A stretch of 64,000 nucleotides of DNA from Bordetella sp. 02P26C-1 (GCF_009763255.1 NZ_WSJB01000012.1:1-64000), one strand, 5' to 3'; shown: positions 1 through 9,082, numbered from the stretch's first letter. The notes: a model not told the origin generated them from the letters alone. Made by a program: numbers and translations.

Positions 1-926
1 GCCCCCGCCTCGTTCCGTCCTGATGAAGCTCCGCCGTTGCCACCATGCGATTCAGCAAGAACGCCAAACAAGGCGCTGGTCTCGCTCGCCCCCAGGTCAC
101 TCCATGTCCTGTCGACAACAATGTTCGCTTGGTTCAACAGGTTGGCTTCGCCGGCATCTCCACCACTGCTATTTCGACCATCGACGAAATCGGCGCCGGT
201 CCCTCCTCTGCTCGCTACCAACACACCAGAGAAAAGCCCGTCCCCCCGCACCGAAGCCGTCACGTCCCCGTGATTAAAGAGGTCAACCGCACTCGAACTG
301 CCGCCCGCTCCGTTACCCACGGCGGAGCCCGACGACCCCGCGCCGTCGCCCCCGAGGGCGATACCCGCCACGCCCGCGCCTCCATTAATCCGATCAGAGC
401 TGAGTCCCGACATATCGATCGAGCCCGAGTTGACGAGTGATACGCCAGTCCCGCCCGCCGCGCCACCATTGCCCCCGTTGCTCGTGGCGTCCCCACCCCT
501 GAGCTGCGCGAGCAATCCGAACACGGGCACATTGCCGGCCGCGTTTTCAGCGGCCTGTAGCTTGATGTCGCCTGTGTTTTCGACCGTCAGACCCAGGGCG
601 TCTTCGCCATTGGGCCGAGCATCGCCTCCGTCTTTCCCCTTCGCCTGTATTAACAAGCCCCCCACTAATTCTGGATAAGCTCGCGCGTCAATCACGGCGT
701 TGGAGCGTACAAAAACCGGCGGCAAAGCGTCATCGGGCTCCGACTCGAGAAACACATCGACCGGCTTTGCGTAGGTTCCCGTGATATTGCAGTCGATATT
801 GCCCGCTGGACTCACACTGCATGGATCGGATGACTGAGCGGCACTGGTGCTAGCCCAGAGGGCGCTTGCAATCGAGGCGGCCAATAGCGTTAGCGGCGGC
901 AGACGATAGCGCAAAGAAGTTGCCAT
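1..926 (-). CDS. Autotransporter-like surface protein, N-terminal part (runs off the window)
   Basis: An uninterrupted reverse-strand frame runs from ATG at 926 to the window edge (308 complete codons, no stop). It opens with a signal peptide of about 30 residues: a basic start, a Leu/Ala core and an STSAAQ end. The mature part is rich in Gly, Asn, Ser and Ala, with repeated motifs such as ENTGDI, VNSGSID and FNHGDV separated by glycine runs (NGGNGG, GGDGAGSS). This is the usual look of a beta-helical passenger domain of a type V autotransporter. Two cysteines lie just after the signal peptide. An AGGA lies 10 nt before the ATG. The beta-barrel expected at the C-terminus would be outside the window, so the autotransporter class is inferred; a large adhesin secreted another way is possible. 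Confidence 0.7.
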   Translation of the reverse strand, partial: MATSLRYRLPPLTLLAASIASALWASTSAAQSSDPCSVSPAGNIDCNITGTYAKPVDVFLESEPDDALPPVFVRSNAVIDARAYPELVGGLLIQAKGKDGGDARPNGEDALGLTVENTGDIKLQAAENAAGNVPVFGLLAQLRGGDATSNGGNGGAAGGTGVSLVNSGSIDMSGLSSDRINGGAGVAGIALGGDGAGSSGSAVGNGAGGSSSAVDLFNHGDVTASVRGDGLFSGVLVASRGGTGADFVDGRNSSGGDAGEANLLNQANIVVDRTWSDLGASETSALFGVLAESHGGNGGASSGRNEAG

Positions 927-1795
927 GTGAGGATCATCCTGGACGAAGCACTGCGTGAACGGAGCCGCAACGGTGCGAAGGCGAGCGAGTACGCTGACGC
1001 GCTGCGTCTCGCCCGGCACGGTGCAGCAAAGCTGAGGAAGCAACTCAAGGCACGTATAGTTACGTCGATTTCAATATTTAGCGGTTTTTATTATGGTTTT
1101 TATTGTATCGATGAAACAATCTTGCAGTTCAGCAGATAGATCCGCCCTCTTTGCAGTGCAGACCTGTCCGATATTCGGCTTTTCAGAGGGTTTCAATCGT
1201 ACGGCGACCGAAGAACGCTAAAAATCTCGGGGTCTGAAGAGTGCAGCCTTCAGGCATAGTCGGCACGGAATGACCAAGCCCATGTCACGGGCTGTGGCGG
1301 CGCTTGCAGCTCGTACGGCTGAGTCCGTGCCTATCCATTCGTATGAAATCCACATGGAGCCAGGATGACAACCTTGAACAGCCCCTACACACCTTCGATG
1401 TCGTGGAAATGCACGCAAAGCCGTATCGCCGCCGCAGGTTTCTCTTGCCGCGTCAGAACACGCAGCATGCCGGGTCGCCAGCACGCGATCCCGCTTTCTG
1501 CAATGTTTGAATTGCCCCCTATCCCGGCGCGCCCCCCGCTGCCGGATTTCAATCGTCCTATGCCACCCCTGCCGCCTATTCCGGCACTACCCGAGGGGCA
1601 AGACCCCCGCTTGCCGGGTGTGGATCCGCGCATTCAGATCCGCGATATTCATCGCATCGTACGCCGCGATGGGTCCGCGGATGGCCTACGCTATTTGTTG
1701 CCGGCGGCGCGTTTGCATTGATACCAGGCGGTCCGATTATTGTCAGCCCATGTGCCGTTCCATCCGTCCAGCCAGGCACGGAAGCTGACGGTAAA
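927..1795. other. Intergenic stretch without a convincing gene
   Basis: Nearly 900 bases lie between the 5' end of the autotransporter-like gene and the 3' end of the hydrolase gene. The first part (about 1060-1130) is AT-rich with runs of T and could hold the promoter of the autotransporter-like gene, but no clear -35/-10 pair was identified. Short open frames here lack good ribosome sites and recognisable products. The only one with some composition signal is the proline-rich frame at 1503-1721, listed separately. Confidence 0.5.
1503..1721 (+). CDS. Doubtful short proline-rich open frame
   Basis: A 72-codon frame from ATG at 1503 encodes a proline-rich N-terminal half (repeats like LPPIPARPPLP and MPPLPPIPALP) and a basic C-terminal half. 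No family is recognised and there is no clear Shine-Dalgarno sequence. The proline periodicity may reflect a real small exported or linker-type protein, or a relic of a longer gene. A chance frame in G+C-rich DNA is equally possible. Confidence 0.15.
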   Translation: MFELPPIPARPPLPDFNRPMPPLPPIPALPEGQDPRLPGVDPRIQIRDIHRIVRRDGSADGLRYLLPAARLH

Positions 1796-1822
1796 GGATG
1801 GCGCGGGGTTGTGGCGCCATCC
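1796..1822 (-). terminator. Hairpin downstream of the hydrolase gene
   Basis: A perfect 9-bp stem (GGATGGCGC / GCGCCATCC) with a 9-nt loop is followed, on the reverse strand, by TTTACC. A second perfect inverted repeat (TGCGGG, 3-nt loop, CCCGCA at 1847-1861) sits just after the stop codon of the reverse-strand hydrolase. Together they look like a weak transcription end. The T-tract is short. Confidence 0.45.
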
Positions 1823-1865
1823 ACCCTTATTATTTCGCCGTATCGATGCGGGGATCCCGCAGGGG

Positions 1866-2753
1866 TCAATTGAGATACTTGGTAAACCAGGCCAAGGTCC
1901 TGTCCCAGGCTAGTTTTGCAGCAGCCTCATCGTAACGAGGGGTCGAATCGTTATGGAAGCCATGCTGCGTACCGGGGTAGATATAGGCCTCGTAGGTCTT
2001 GCCATTCGCTTTTAAGGCCGCTTCGTATGCCGGCCAGGTGGCGTTGACGTTGGGGTCGGTTTCAGCGAAGTGAAACAACAATGGCGCCTGGATGCGGGCG
2101 ACGTCCTCTGGTTTTGCTTGCCGTCCGTAGAAAGGCACGGCTGCCGCCAGTTCCGGATACGCGACTGACGCAGCATTGGACACCCCACCCCCGTAGCAAA
2201 ATCCCGTGATGCCGATCTTGTCGGTGGTCAGATCGCTCGCGCGCAGATAATCGATCGCAGCGAAAAAGTCGTTCATCAGTTTCTGCGGATCGACACGCGA
2301 TTGCAGTTCGCGACCCTTGTCATCATTGCCGGGATAACCGCCGACGGAACTCAGACCATCTGGCGCGAGCGCCACAAAGCCGGCTTTCGCGGCGCGCCGG
2401 GCGACGTCCTCGATATACGGATTTAAACCGCGATTCTCGTGTACGACGACGATACCGGGCAAAGGCCCGGTGGCGGCCTTGGGCCGGACTAGATAACCGC
2501 GAACCTTGCCGTGACCATTCGGAGACGGGTACTCGATGTACTCCGCAATGATGTCTGGATCGGTAAACGACACCTGTTGCGCCATCGCGTAGTCGGGGCT
2601 TAACGAGGCGAGGATACTGGCCGCGGTCAGCCCGCCGACGGCGTACTTTGCCGCGCGGTCAAGAAAGTCGCGGCGGGTGATACGGCCATGCACATAACCA
2701 TCGTATAACTCGAGCAACTCGGGCGCGAAATCGCGCGCGGTAAGGCGGGTCAT
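1866..2753 (-). CDS. Dienelactone hydrolase family protein, Tat-exported
   Basis: The 295-residue protein belongs to the alpha/beta-hydrolase dienelactone hydrolase (carboxymethylenebutenolidase) family. A twin-arginine motif (TRRDF at 26-30) before a hydrophobic stretch ending AMAQQ near residue 60 suggests export to the periplasm, as in the YghX-like branch. The catalytic triad is visible: nucleophile Cys186 in GFCYGGG, Asp233 in AETDPN and His264 in GTQHGF. The ATG at 2753 is chosen because AAGGAG lies 7 nt upstream; an in-frame extension to 2825 lacks this. The gene stands alone, about 135 bp from the deaminase gene, and the substrate cannot be read from the sequence. Confidence 0.88.
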   Translation of the reverse strand: MTRLTARDFAPELLELYDGYVHGRITRRDFLDRAAKYAVGGLTAASILASLSPDYAMAQQVSFTDPDIIAEYIEYPSPNGHGKVRGYLVRPKAATGPLPGIVVVHENRGLNPYIEDVARRAAKAGFVALAPDGLSSVGGYPGNDDKGRELQSRVDPQKLMNDFFAAIDYLRASDLTTDKIGITGFCYGGGVSNAASVAYPELAAAVPFYGRQAKPEDVARIQAPLLFHFAETDPNVNATWPAYEAALKANGKTYEAYIYPGTQHGFHNDSTPRYDEAAAKLAWDRTLAWFTKYLN

Positions 2754-2889
2754 GGAAGTCTCCTTGTCGTGGCGGCGCACACCTGACCCACCGTGCCACA
2801 GACACGGCGGACGGGTGTTCATCATACTGAATACCGCCTCGCCTCAGTGAATACCGACTGGCCCCAGTAAATACTGCCGCGGCGCGTAA

Positions 2890-4161
2890 TTATTTCCTGA
2901 AGTCAACCTGTGCAGGACGGCCCTCGAGCTGCAATGTCGCCGTGCGCGCGGGCGTGCTGGCGATGCGTTTACCACCGCGCCAAACGTGCAGACGGGTGGC
3001 GCGCAGACGTAGCGCCTCCACCGGATCACCGGCTTGCAGCAGCACCATGTCAGCACGCTTGCCGACCTCGATTCCGAGTTCGTCCAGGCCCATGATTTTT
3101 GCGGGCGCCGTCGTGACGGCTTCGAAACATGCACGCATGCCGTCTTGGCCCGTCATTTGCGCCACGTGCAGACCCATGTGGGCGACTTCGAGCATGTCAC
3201 CCGAACCCAGGCTGTACCAAGGGTCCATGACGCAGTCGTGACCGAAGGCCACCGTGACGCCGGCCGCGAGCAATTCGGGCACGCGCGTCATGCCGCGACG
3301 CTTGGGATACGTATCGTGGCGGCCTTGGATCGTGATGTTGATCAGCGGATTCGCGATGGCCGACACACCGGCTTCGCGGATGAGCGGAATCAGTTTGGAT
3401 ACATAGTAGTTGTCCATGGAATGCATGGACGTCAGGTGCGAACCATTCACCCTGCCCTGCAGCCCAAGGCGCTGCGTGTGATAGGCCAGGGTTTCGATAT
3501 GGCGCGACATGGGGTCGTCCGTTTCATCGCAATGCATGTCCACGCGCAAGCCGCGTTCGGCGGCGAGTTCGCACAGGATGCGGACGGATTCCGCGCCATC
3601 GGCCATGGTGCGCTCGAAATGCGGAATACCGCCGACCACGTCCAGGCCCATGTCCAGCGCACGCTTCAGATTTTCCATCGCGCCCGGCGCGCGCAGCAGC
3701 CCGTCTTGCGGAAAGGCGACCAGTTGCAGGTCCAGGTAGGGTTTCACCCGCTCGCGCACGTGCAACAGCGCTTCGGTGGCCAGCAGACGGGAGTCGCACA
3801 CGTCCACATGCGAGCGTATGGCCAGCAGCCCGTTGGCCACGGCCCAGTCGCAGTAGGCAAGCGCCCGTTCGACCAAGGCCTCCTGCGTGAGCAGCGGCTT
3901 GAGCTCGCCCCATAACGCAATGCCTTCGAGCAGCGTGCCGGACTGATTGATGCGCGGCAGACCGAATGACAAGGTCGAGTCCATGTGAAAGTGCGCATCG
4001 ATAAAGGGCGCGCTTAGCAATTGTCCTTGTGCGTCCAGCGTCTCGTGCGCTTGGGCTTGCAACGCTGGCTGAATCGCGACAATGCGGCCATCCTGCACAC
4101 CAACGTCCACGCCCGAGCGGCCGTCAGCGAGGTTGCAGTTTTTGATCAGTAAATCGAGCAT
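2890..4161 (-). CDS. codA: Cytosine deaminase (CodA-like amidohydrolase)
   Basis: This 423-residue protein matches the cytosine deaminase branch of the amidohydrolase superfamily along its full length (E. coli CodA has 427). It should hydrolyse cytosine, or a close analogue, to uracil and ammonia. The metal and catalytic residues are all present with a constant offset of four from CodA numbering: His57 and His59 (HFH), His210 and Glu213 (HCDE), His242 and Asp309 (GHDC). The residue after the metal Asp, Asp314 in E. coli, is Cys310 here, which may shift substrate preference. It is the last gene of the BMP-type transporter operon, 52 bp after the second permease, which supports a role in using imported nucleobases as nitrogen source. 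Confidence 0.88.
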   Translation of the reverse strand: MLDLLIKNCNLADGRSGVDVGVQDGRIVAIQPALQAQAHETLDAQGQLLSAPFIDAHFHMDSTLSFGLPRINQSGTLLEGIALWGELKPLLTQEALVERALAYCDWAVANGLLAIRSHVDVCDSRLLATEALLHVRERVKPYLDLQLVAFPQDGLLRAPGAMENLKRALDMGLDVVGGIPHFERTMADGAESVRILCELAAERGLRVDMHCDETDDPMSRHIETLAYHTQRLGLQGRVNGSHLTSMHSMDNYYVSKLIPLIREAGVSAIANPLINITIQGRHDTYPKRRGMTRVPELLAAGVTVAFGHDCVMDPWYSLGSGDMLEVAHMGLHVAQMTGQDGMRACFEAVTTAPAKIMGLDELGIEVGKRADMVLLQAGDPVEALRLRATRLHVWRGGKRIASTPARTATLQLEGRPAQVDFRK

Positions 4162-4213
4162 GGGTAAACCTTATTCAATAAATCCGCCGGACGTTGTCCA
4201 GCATGGCGCTCGC

Positions 4214-5164
4214 TCAGCGTTCGCCTTTGCGGTAGGGCTTCATCAACGCCTGCGGGTACGCGGCACGACGCGCCATCACCACCAGGGCCAGAATAGACAG
4301 CACATAGGGCAGCATCAAATAGACCTGATACGGCAGCTCGGGCAGGCCCGGGAGACTCGTGCCGCCCTGCTGCAGACGCAGCTGCAGCGCGTCAAAGAAG
4401 GCAAAAATCAGCGCGCCCAACAGCGCTTTACCCGGCCGCCACGATGCGAAGACCACGAGCGCGACACACACCCAGCCGCGCCCGTTGACCATATTAAAGA
4501 AAAACGCGTTGAACGCCGCCAGAGTCAAAAAGCTGCCCGCGATGCCCATCAGCGCGGAGCCTGCGACGATGGCGCCCATGCGCAAACGGGTGACCGACAG
4601 GCCCTGCCCTTCTGCGGCGGCCGGATTTTCCCCGACCATACGCACGGCCAAGCCAAGCGGCGTGCGGTTAAGCACCCAGGCAATGATAGGCACGGCCAGC
4701 AAGGCCAACAGCGTCATGACGGTTTGCCCAGCCAGAACGGGGCCGATCACAGGGATGCCTTGCAAATAAGTCATCTCGGCAAACGGCGTGATGGTGGGTG
4801 GCGTATTGACGCTGGGAAACGTGACGCGATAGGCAAAATAGCTGAGACTGGTCGCCAGCATGGTGACGCCCAAACCCGACACGTGTTGAGATAAACCAAG
4901 CGGCACTGTCAGAATGGCGTGCAACAGGCCGAACACCATCCCGGCCAATGCGGCGGCCAGTACGCCCACATAAAGCGGGGCGCCCAGATACACAGCCAGC
5001 CAACCAGCGAACGCGCCAGCGACCATGATGCCCTCGATGCCCAGGTTCAGAACCCCGGCACGTTCGCATAGCAGCACGCCCAGCGTGCCCAGGATCAACG
5101 GCGTGGCCACGCGCAGCACCGCAACCCAAAAGGCGCTGGAGCTTAACAAATCCATCCATTCCAT
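4214..5164 (-). CDS. BMP-type nucleoside/nucleobase ABC transporter permease (second)
   Basis: The 316-residue, very hydrophobic protein has about eight to ten membrane segments. It carries the signature stretches of the branched-chain/BMP permease family (NLGIEGIMVAGAFAG near the N-terminus and RMVGENPAAAEGQG in the cytoplasmic loop). These permeases (YufQ/NupQ type) pair with a partner of the other type to form a heterodimeric inner-membrane channel for nucleosides or nucleobases. The partner is the next gene upstream (9 bp gap), and the ATPase and binding protein precede it. The ATG at 5164 follows the CTAGGAGACGCAT region with a clear ribosome site. Confidence 0.87.
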   Translation of the reverse strand: MEWMDLLSSSAFWVAVLRVATPLILGTLGVLLCERAGVLNLGIEGIMVAGAFAGWLAVYLGAPLYVGVLAAALAGMVFGLLHAILTVPLGLSQHVSGLGVTMLATSLSYFAYRVTFPSVNTPPTITPFAEMTYLQGIPVIGPVLAGQTVMTLLALLAVPIIAWVLNRTPLGLAVRMVGENPAAAEGQGLSVTRLRMGAIVAGSALMGIAGSFLTLAAFNAFFFNMVNGRGWVCVALVVFASWRPGKALLGALIFAFFDALQLRLQQGGTSLPGLPELPYQVYLMLPYVLSILALVVMARRAAYPQALMKPYRKGER

Positions 5165-5173
5165 ATGCGTCTC

Positions 5174-6247
5174 CTAGGCGTGTTTGCGACGCAAACGGTA
5201 TTGCGAGAACAAGGTGGCCACGAGCATCGACAATAGCGATGCCGCGACGATCACGTCGGCAATGTAGTTGGGCACGGCGATCGCGCGGCTCATGCTGTCG
5301 GCGCCGACCAGCATGCCAGCCACGAAGAGGCTCGCCACGATCACGCCAAGCGGATGCAGGCCCGCGAGCATGGCAACCACGACGCCGGTATAGCCGTAAC
5401 CGGGCGACATATCGAGCGTCACATAACTCGTGCGGCCGGCTACTTCGATCGCGCCTGCCAGGCCTGCCAATGCGCCGGAGAGCATGGCGGTGCCCAGCAT
5501 CACGCGCGTGACGGGCAGACCAAGAAATCGCGCGGCATGGGCGTTCGCGCCAACGGCACGCATTTGCAGACCTAACACCGTATAGCGATTGATCAGCCAC
5601 ATGGCGACCGCCAGACCCAGCGCCCAGAGCAGGCCCGTATGGGCACGCGTTTTTGCCAGCAGCTTGTCGAATTCCAGATCGGGATTCAACGCGACCGACT
5701 GCGGCCAGCCCATGGCCATCGGGTCTTTCATGACACCATCGAGCATCATGGAGACAAACAACAGCACGATAAAGTTGCCCAATAGCGTGGTCACTACCTC
5801 GTCCACGCCAAGTCGGGTTTTGAGAATGGCGGGCACCAGCAGCAGCAACGCCCCCGCCAGCGCGGCGGCCAGCATCATGCCCCCGAACAACACGGGTACG
5901 GGCAGGTCCAGGCCAACGCCATCGTGCATGCCCCCGACCATCACGGCGGCGAGCGCGCCCAGATACAGCTGTCCTTCCGCCCCGATGTTGTAGAAGCGCG
6001 CCCGGAACGCCACGGCGCAAGCCAGACCGGTGAGCATCAACGGCGTGGCACGCGTCAAGGTTTCCGAGAAAGCAAAGCGCGAGCCGAATGCGCCCTCGAA
6101 TAGCAGCGCGTACGTGCGCCCGACCGGCGCACCCGCCCAGGCCACCAACAACGCACAAATTAATAAGGTGAAAGCAATCGCCGCCAGCGGAGCCAGCAAT
6201 AACGCAAGACGGCTGGGTTCCGTGCGGCGTTCCAGATACAGGTTCAT
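5174..6247 (-). CDS. BMP-type nucleoside/nucleobase ABC transporter permease (first)
   Basis: This 357-residue membrane protein is the larger of the two permeases in the operon (YufP/NupP type). The sequence FYNIGAEGQLYLGALAAVMVGG in the first third and the later MRAVGANAHAARFLG loop are typical of the family; the loop contacts the ATPase. It lies 18 bp after the ATPase gene and 9 bp before the second permease, so the four transporter genes are surely co-transcribed. The substrate is inferred from the terminal cytosine deaminase gene. A nucleoside or another purine/pyrimidine base cannot be excluded. Confidence 0.87.
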   Translation of the reverse strand: MNLYLERRTEPSRLALLLAPLAAIAFTLLICALLVAWAGAPVGRTYALLFEGAFGSRFAFSETLTRATPLMLTGLACAVAFRARFYNIGAEGQLYLGALAAVMVGGMHDGVGLDLPVPVLFGGMMLAAALAGALLLLVPAILKTRLGVDEVVTTLLGNFIVLLFVSMMLDGVMKDPMAMGWPQSVALNPDLEFDKLLAKTRAHTGLLWALGLAVAMWLINRYTVLGLQMRAVGANAHAARFLGLPVTRVMLGTAMLSGALAGLAGAIEVAGRTSYVTLDMSPGYGYTGVVVAMLAGLHPLGVIVASLFVAGMLVGADSMSRAIAVPNYIADVIVAASLLSMLVATLFSQYRLRRKHA

Positions 6248-6265
6248 GATGTCAGGAGTCGTTCG

Positions 6266-7795
6266 TCAGGCCGGCACGGTGCCGGTCATGGCCAGGCCCA
6301 CGGACGCAGGCGTCCATTCGGACACGGGCTTGACGGCGATGATCTTGCCGCCGCAAATGACTGCGATCCGGTCGGCAAGCGCGAAAATTTCTTCGAGGTC
6401 CTCGGAGACGAGCAAGATGCCCGCGCCCCGTTCGCGTGCGGCGAGCAATTGTTCCCGCACGTAGGCGACGGCGCCGATGTCCAGGCCCCACGTGGGCTGG
6501 TCAGCCACGATCAGGCGCGGTTTGCGCGCCAGCGTACGGCCGAGGATCAGCTTTTGCATATTGCCGCCGGAAAGACTGCGCGTACGCACGTCCAGCGAGG
6601 CGGCGCGTACGTCGAACTGCTGGCCGAGATCGCGAGCATAAGCACGTGCCGCGCCGGCGCGCACCATGCCCCAACGAGCAAAGCGCTTGTCGCGCAAGTC
6701 CTCGATGATCGCGTTTTCCCAAAGCGGGCTGTCGCCGATCATGCCTTCGTGGTGGCGATCCTCGGGAATGCGGCCCACGCCCGCGCCGGTCATGCCAGCG
6801 GGCGTACGAGGCGCCGCGGTATGTTCGGGGCCGAGTCTTAACGTGCCGTCGTCAGGCTGACGCAGCCCATTCAATACGGAGACCAACGCTTGTTGGCCAT
6901 TACCGGCTACCCCGGCAATCGCGACGATTTCATGCGTGTGTACCGTCAAGTCGGCGCTATCGAGCAACGGCGCGCCGCCCCGCTCATCGCGGACGGTGAC
7001 CTGCGATAGCGTCACGACCGGCGCGGCTTGCGCACGCGGCTCGGCGCTTTGCGCGCGCGGCATGACGACTTTGCGGCCGACCATCAGCTCGGCGAGCTCG
7101 GCGGCGTTGGTCGATCCGGTATCGCGCTCTGCCACGAGCTTGCCTTGACGCAACACCGCCACGCGATGCGAGACAGCCATGACCTCATCGAGTTTGTGCG
7201 AAATAAAAATGACGGCCATGCCTTCCGCGACAAAGCCGCGCAAGGTCGCGAACAAGCCATCGACCTCTTGCGGCGTGAGCACCGCGGTCGGCTCATCCAA
7301 AATCAGGACACGCGCGCCGCGATACAAGGCCTTCAGGATTTCGACGCGCTGTTTTTCGCCCACGGACAAAGTACCGACACGCGCATCGGGATTGACGCCC
7401 AGGCCAAAGCGTTGTCCCAGCTCCACCAGGCGCGCGCGCGCTTTGGCGCGGCCCGAAGCAAGACGCCACAGCGACTGCGTGCCGACCATCACGTTGTCCA
7501 GCACGCTCATGTTGTCCGCCAGCGTGAAATGCTGATGGACCATGCCCACCCCGGCGGCGAGCGCCGCATCGGGGCGGCCGGGCGGCAGCGGCTGACCATA
7601 GACGTGGATGTGCCCTGCGTCGGCCACATAGTGGCCGAACAGGATCGACACCAGCGTGGACTTGCCCGCGCCGTTCTCGCCCAAGAGGGCCAGCACCTCG
7701 CCCTGTTTCACACTCAGCGAGACCGCGTCATTCGCGGTCAGGCTGCCAAAGCGTTTGGTGATGCCCTGCAGTTGCAGGGCCAGGGACTCGCTCAT
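6266..7795 (-). CDS. BMP-type ABC transporter ATP-binding protein (two ATPase domains)
   Basis: The 509-residue protein has two ABC domains in one chain, as in the RbsA/YufO group. The N-terminal domain has a full Walker A (GENGAGKST, about residues 39-47), a signature LSVGEKQR and a Walker B ending in LILDEPTAVL. The C-terminal domain keeps LSGGNMQK but has a degenerate P-loop (GVAGNGQQAL), a usual feature of this family, so one site probably does most of the hydrolysis. It powers uptake through the two permeases that follow. Its start overlaps the stop of the binding-protein gene by 4 bp (ATGA), which suggests translational coupling. Confidence 0.92.
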   Translation of the reverse strand: MSESLALQLQGITKRFGSLTANDAVSLSVKQGEVLALLGENGAGKSTLVSILFGHYVADAGHIHVYGQPLPPGRPDAALAAGVGMVHQHFTLADNMSVLDNVMVGTQSLWRLASGRAKARARLVELGQRFGLGVNPDARVGTLSVGEKQRVEILKALYRGARVLILDEPTAVLTPQEVDGLFATLRGFVAEGMAVIFISHKLDEVMAVSHRVAVLRQGKLVAERDTGSTNAAELAELMVGRKVVMPRAQSAEPRAQAAPVVTLSQVTVRDERGGAPLLDSADLTVHTHEIVAIAGVAGNGQQALVSVLNGLRQPDDGTLRLGPEHTAAPRTPAGMTGAGVGRIPEDRHHEGMIGDSPLWENAIIEDLRDKRFARWGMVRAGAARAYARDLGQQFDVRAASLDVRTRSLSGGNMQKLILGRTLARKPRLIVADQPTWGLDIGAVAYVREQLLAARERGAGILLVSEDLEEIFALADRIAVICGGKIIAVKPVSEWTPASVGLAMTGTVPA

Positions 7796-8823
7796 TTCGC
7801 GCTGGACTTGGGTTCGCTGTCGTTGACTTTGACGACGAAGCTGCCATCCAGGATCGCCTGCTGCTTGGCTTGGACTTTGGCCTTGATGTCCTCGGGTACC
7901 TTCGATTCGAACGTGCCCAGCGGAGCGAGCTCGGAACCCTTGTACTTCATCAGCGAGTATTGGCCATAATCCTCGGCGCTGAAGTTACCGGCCTTCACGG
8001 CGGAAAGCGCGTGTTCAATGGTGGGCTCCATGTTCCACAGCGCGGAGGCCACGACGGTTTCGGGATACTGCGGCTGCGTATCGACCACGTTGCCAATCGC
8101 GACCTTGCCGCGCTCCTTGGCGGCGTCAGACACGCCAAAGCGCTCGGCATACAGCACGTCCACGCCCTTGTCGATCATGGCGAACGCGGCTTCCTTGGCC
8201 TTTGGGGGATCAAACCACGAACCGATGAAGGACACGGTGAAGGTGACGTTCGGGTTGATTTCCTGCGCGCCCGCCATGAAGGCATGCATCAGGCGGTTGA
8301 CTTCAGGAATGGGATAGCCACCGACCAGGCCGATTTTGCCGGACTGGCTCATGCCTGCCGCGATCATGCCGGTCAGGTATGCGGGTTCCTGGATGTAGTT
8401 GTCGAACACCGAGAAGTTCGGCTTTTGCGGCTTGCCCGACGAACCCATGAGGAAGGCGGTTTCGGGATAGTCTTTGGCGACTTTGCGCGCGGCGGATTCG
8501 ACGGCGAAGGCTTCGCCCAGAATCAGCTTGTTGCCCTGCTCGGCGTATTGACGCAACACGCGTTCGTAGTCAGCGTTGTTGACGTTCTCGGAGAAGACGT
8601 ATTCGATTTCGCCCTTGTCGCGCGCGGCGGTCAACGCCTTGTGAATACGCGACACCCATTGCTGTTCGACGGGCACGGTATAGACGGCGGCCACCTTGAG
8701 TTTGGCCGCGTCCTGCGCCTGCGCCCAGCCAGACATCACAAACAGGCCCGCGGCGGCCACACCGAGTGTCAGCACGCGACGGCGGGCGAGTCCGGCAAAG
8801 GACGGGAGATTTTCAAACTTCAT
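7792..8823 (-). CDS. BMP family ABC transporter substrate-binding protein
   Basis: The 343-residue periplasmic binding protein belongs to the BMP/PnrA-like family, which binds nucleosides, nucleobases or related ligands. It opens with LARRRVLTLGVAAAG and an Ala-rich core ending at WAQAQ, a Sec or Tat-type signal peptide cut near residue 37; there is no lipobox cysteine. The mature region carries family stretches such as IGLVGGYPIPEVNR and FIGSWFDPPKAKE. It is the first gene of the operon that ends with the cytosine deaminase. A long leader of about 160 nt separates the predicted sigma-54 start site from the ATG. Confidence 0.9.
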   Translation of the reverse strand: MKFENLPSFAGLARRRVLTLGVAAAGLFVMSGWAQAQDAAKLKVAAVYTVPVEQQWVSRIHKALTAARDKGEIEYVFSENVNNADYERVLRQYAEQGNKLILGEAFAVESAARKVAKDYPETAFLMGSSGKPQKPNFSVFDNYIQEPAYLTGMIAAGMSQSGKIGLVGGYPIPEVNRLMHAFMAGAQEINPNVTFTVSFIGSWFDPPKAKEAAFAMIDKGVDVLYAERFGVSDAAKERGKVAIGNVVDTQPQYPETVVASALWNMEPTIEHALSAVKAGNFSAEDYGQYSLMKYKGSELAPLGTFESKVPEDIKAKVQAKQQAILDGSFVVKVNDSEPKSSAK

Positions 8824-8996
8824 GGTGGCAGGCTCCTAGGCGAGATGAATGGCATGGCGGCAGACGGCCTGACACACCCGTGCGGAAAGTCGGACAGGTG
8901 ATGAGATAACGAGGGAAGTCTGCAGACATACGGGCGACGTAGCGTGACAACTGGGGTTCGTGACGCAACAGTCAGGGTTGAGGTCGCCCGGAATCA

Positions 8997-9012
8997 AGCA
9001 ATATCCATGCCA
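8997..9012 (-). promoter_or_regulatory. Sigma-54 (RpoN) promoter for the nucleobase operon
   Basis: On the reverse strand the sequence TGGCATGGATATTGCT matches the -24/-12 consensus TGGCAC-N5-TTGCT. GG and GC are exactly 10 nt apart, and the only difference is the common C-to-T change at the end of the -24 element. Transcription would start near 8985 and read into the BMP gene at 8823. The site lies in an otherwise gene-free stretch and has a matching NtrC-like site upstream, which raises confidence above that of a chance match. Confidence 0.75.
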
Positions 9013-9082
9013 TTTTTTCGCGCCGCGACCTGTCACATAATCCAGGCCGGACGGAATTGTAGTCAATCTTGGAGCATGGCAT

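Noticed and set aside
927-1139. A 70-codon forward frame next to the autotransporter-like start
   Set aside because: It lies in the likely promoter region of the reverse gene, ends in an AT-rich non-coding-looking stretch and has no ribosome site.
3034-3915. A 293-codon forward frame inside the cytosine deaminase gene
   Set aside because: Shadow of codA on the other strand; no recognisable domain.
4668-6158. A 496-codon reverse frame overlapping the two permease genes
   Set aside because: It is Arg/Gly/His-rich, has no hydrophobic segments, and lies out of frame in the same strand as two conserved permeases.
8824-8990. Riboswitch in the long leader of the nucleobase operon
   Set aside because: A purine-type or other known riboswitch core was looked for but no conserved core could be recognised. 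The leader length alone is not evidence.
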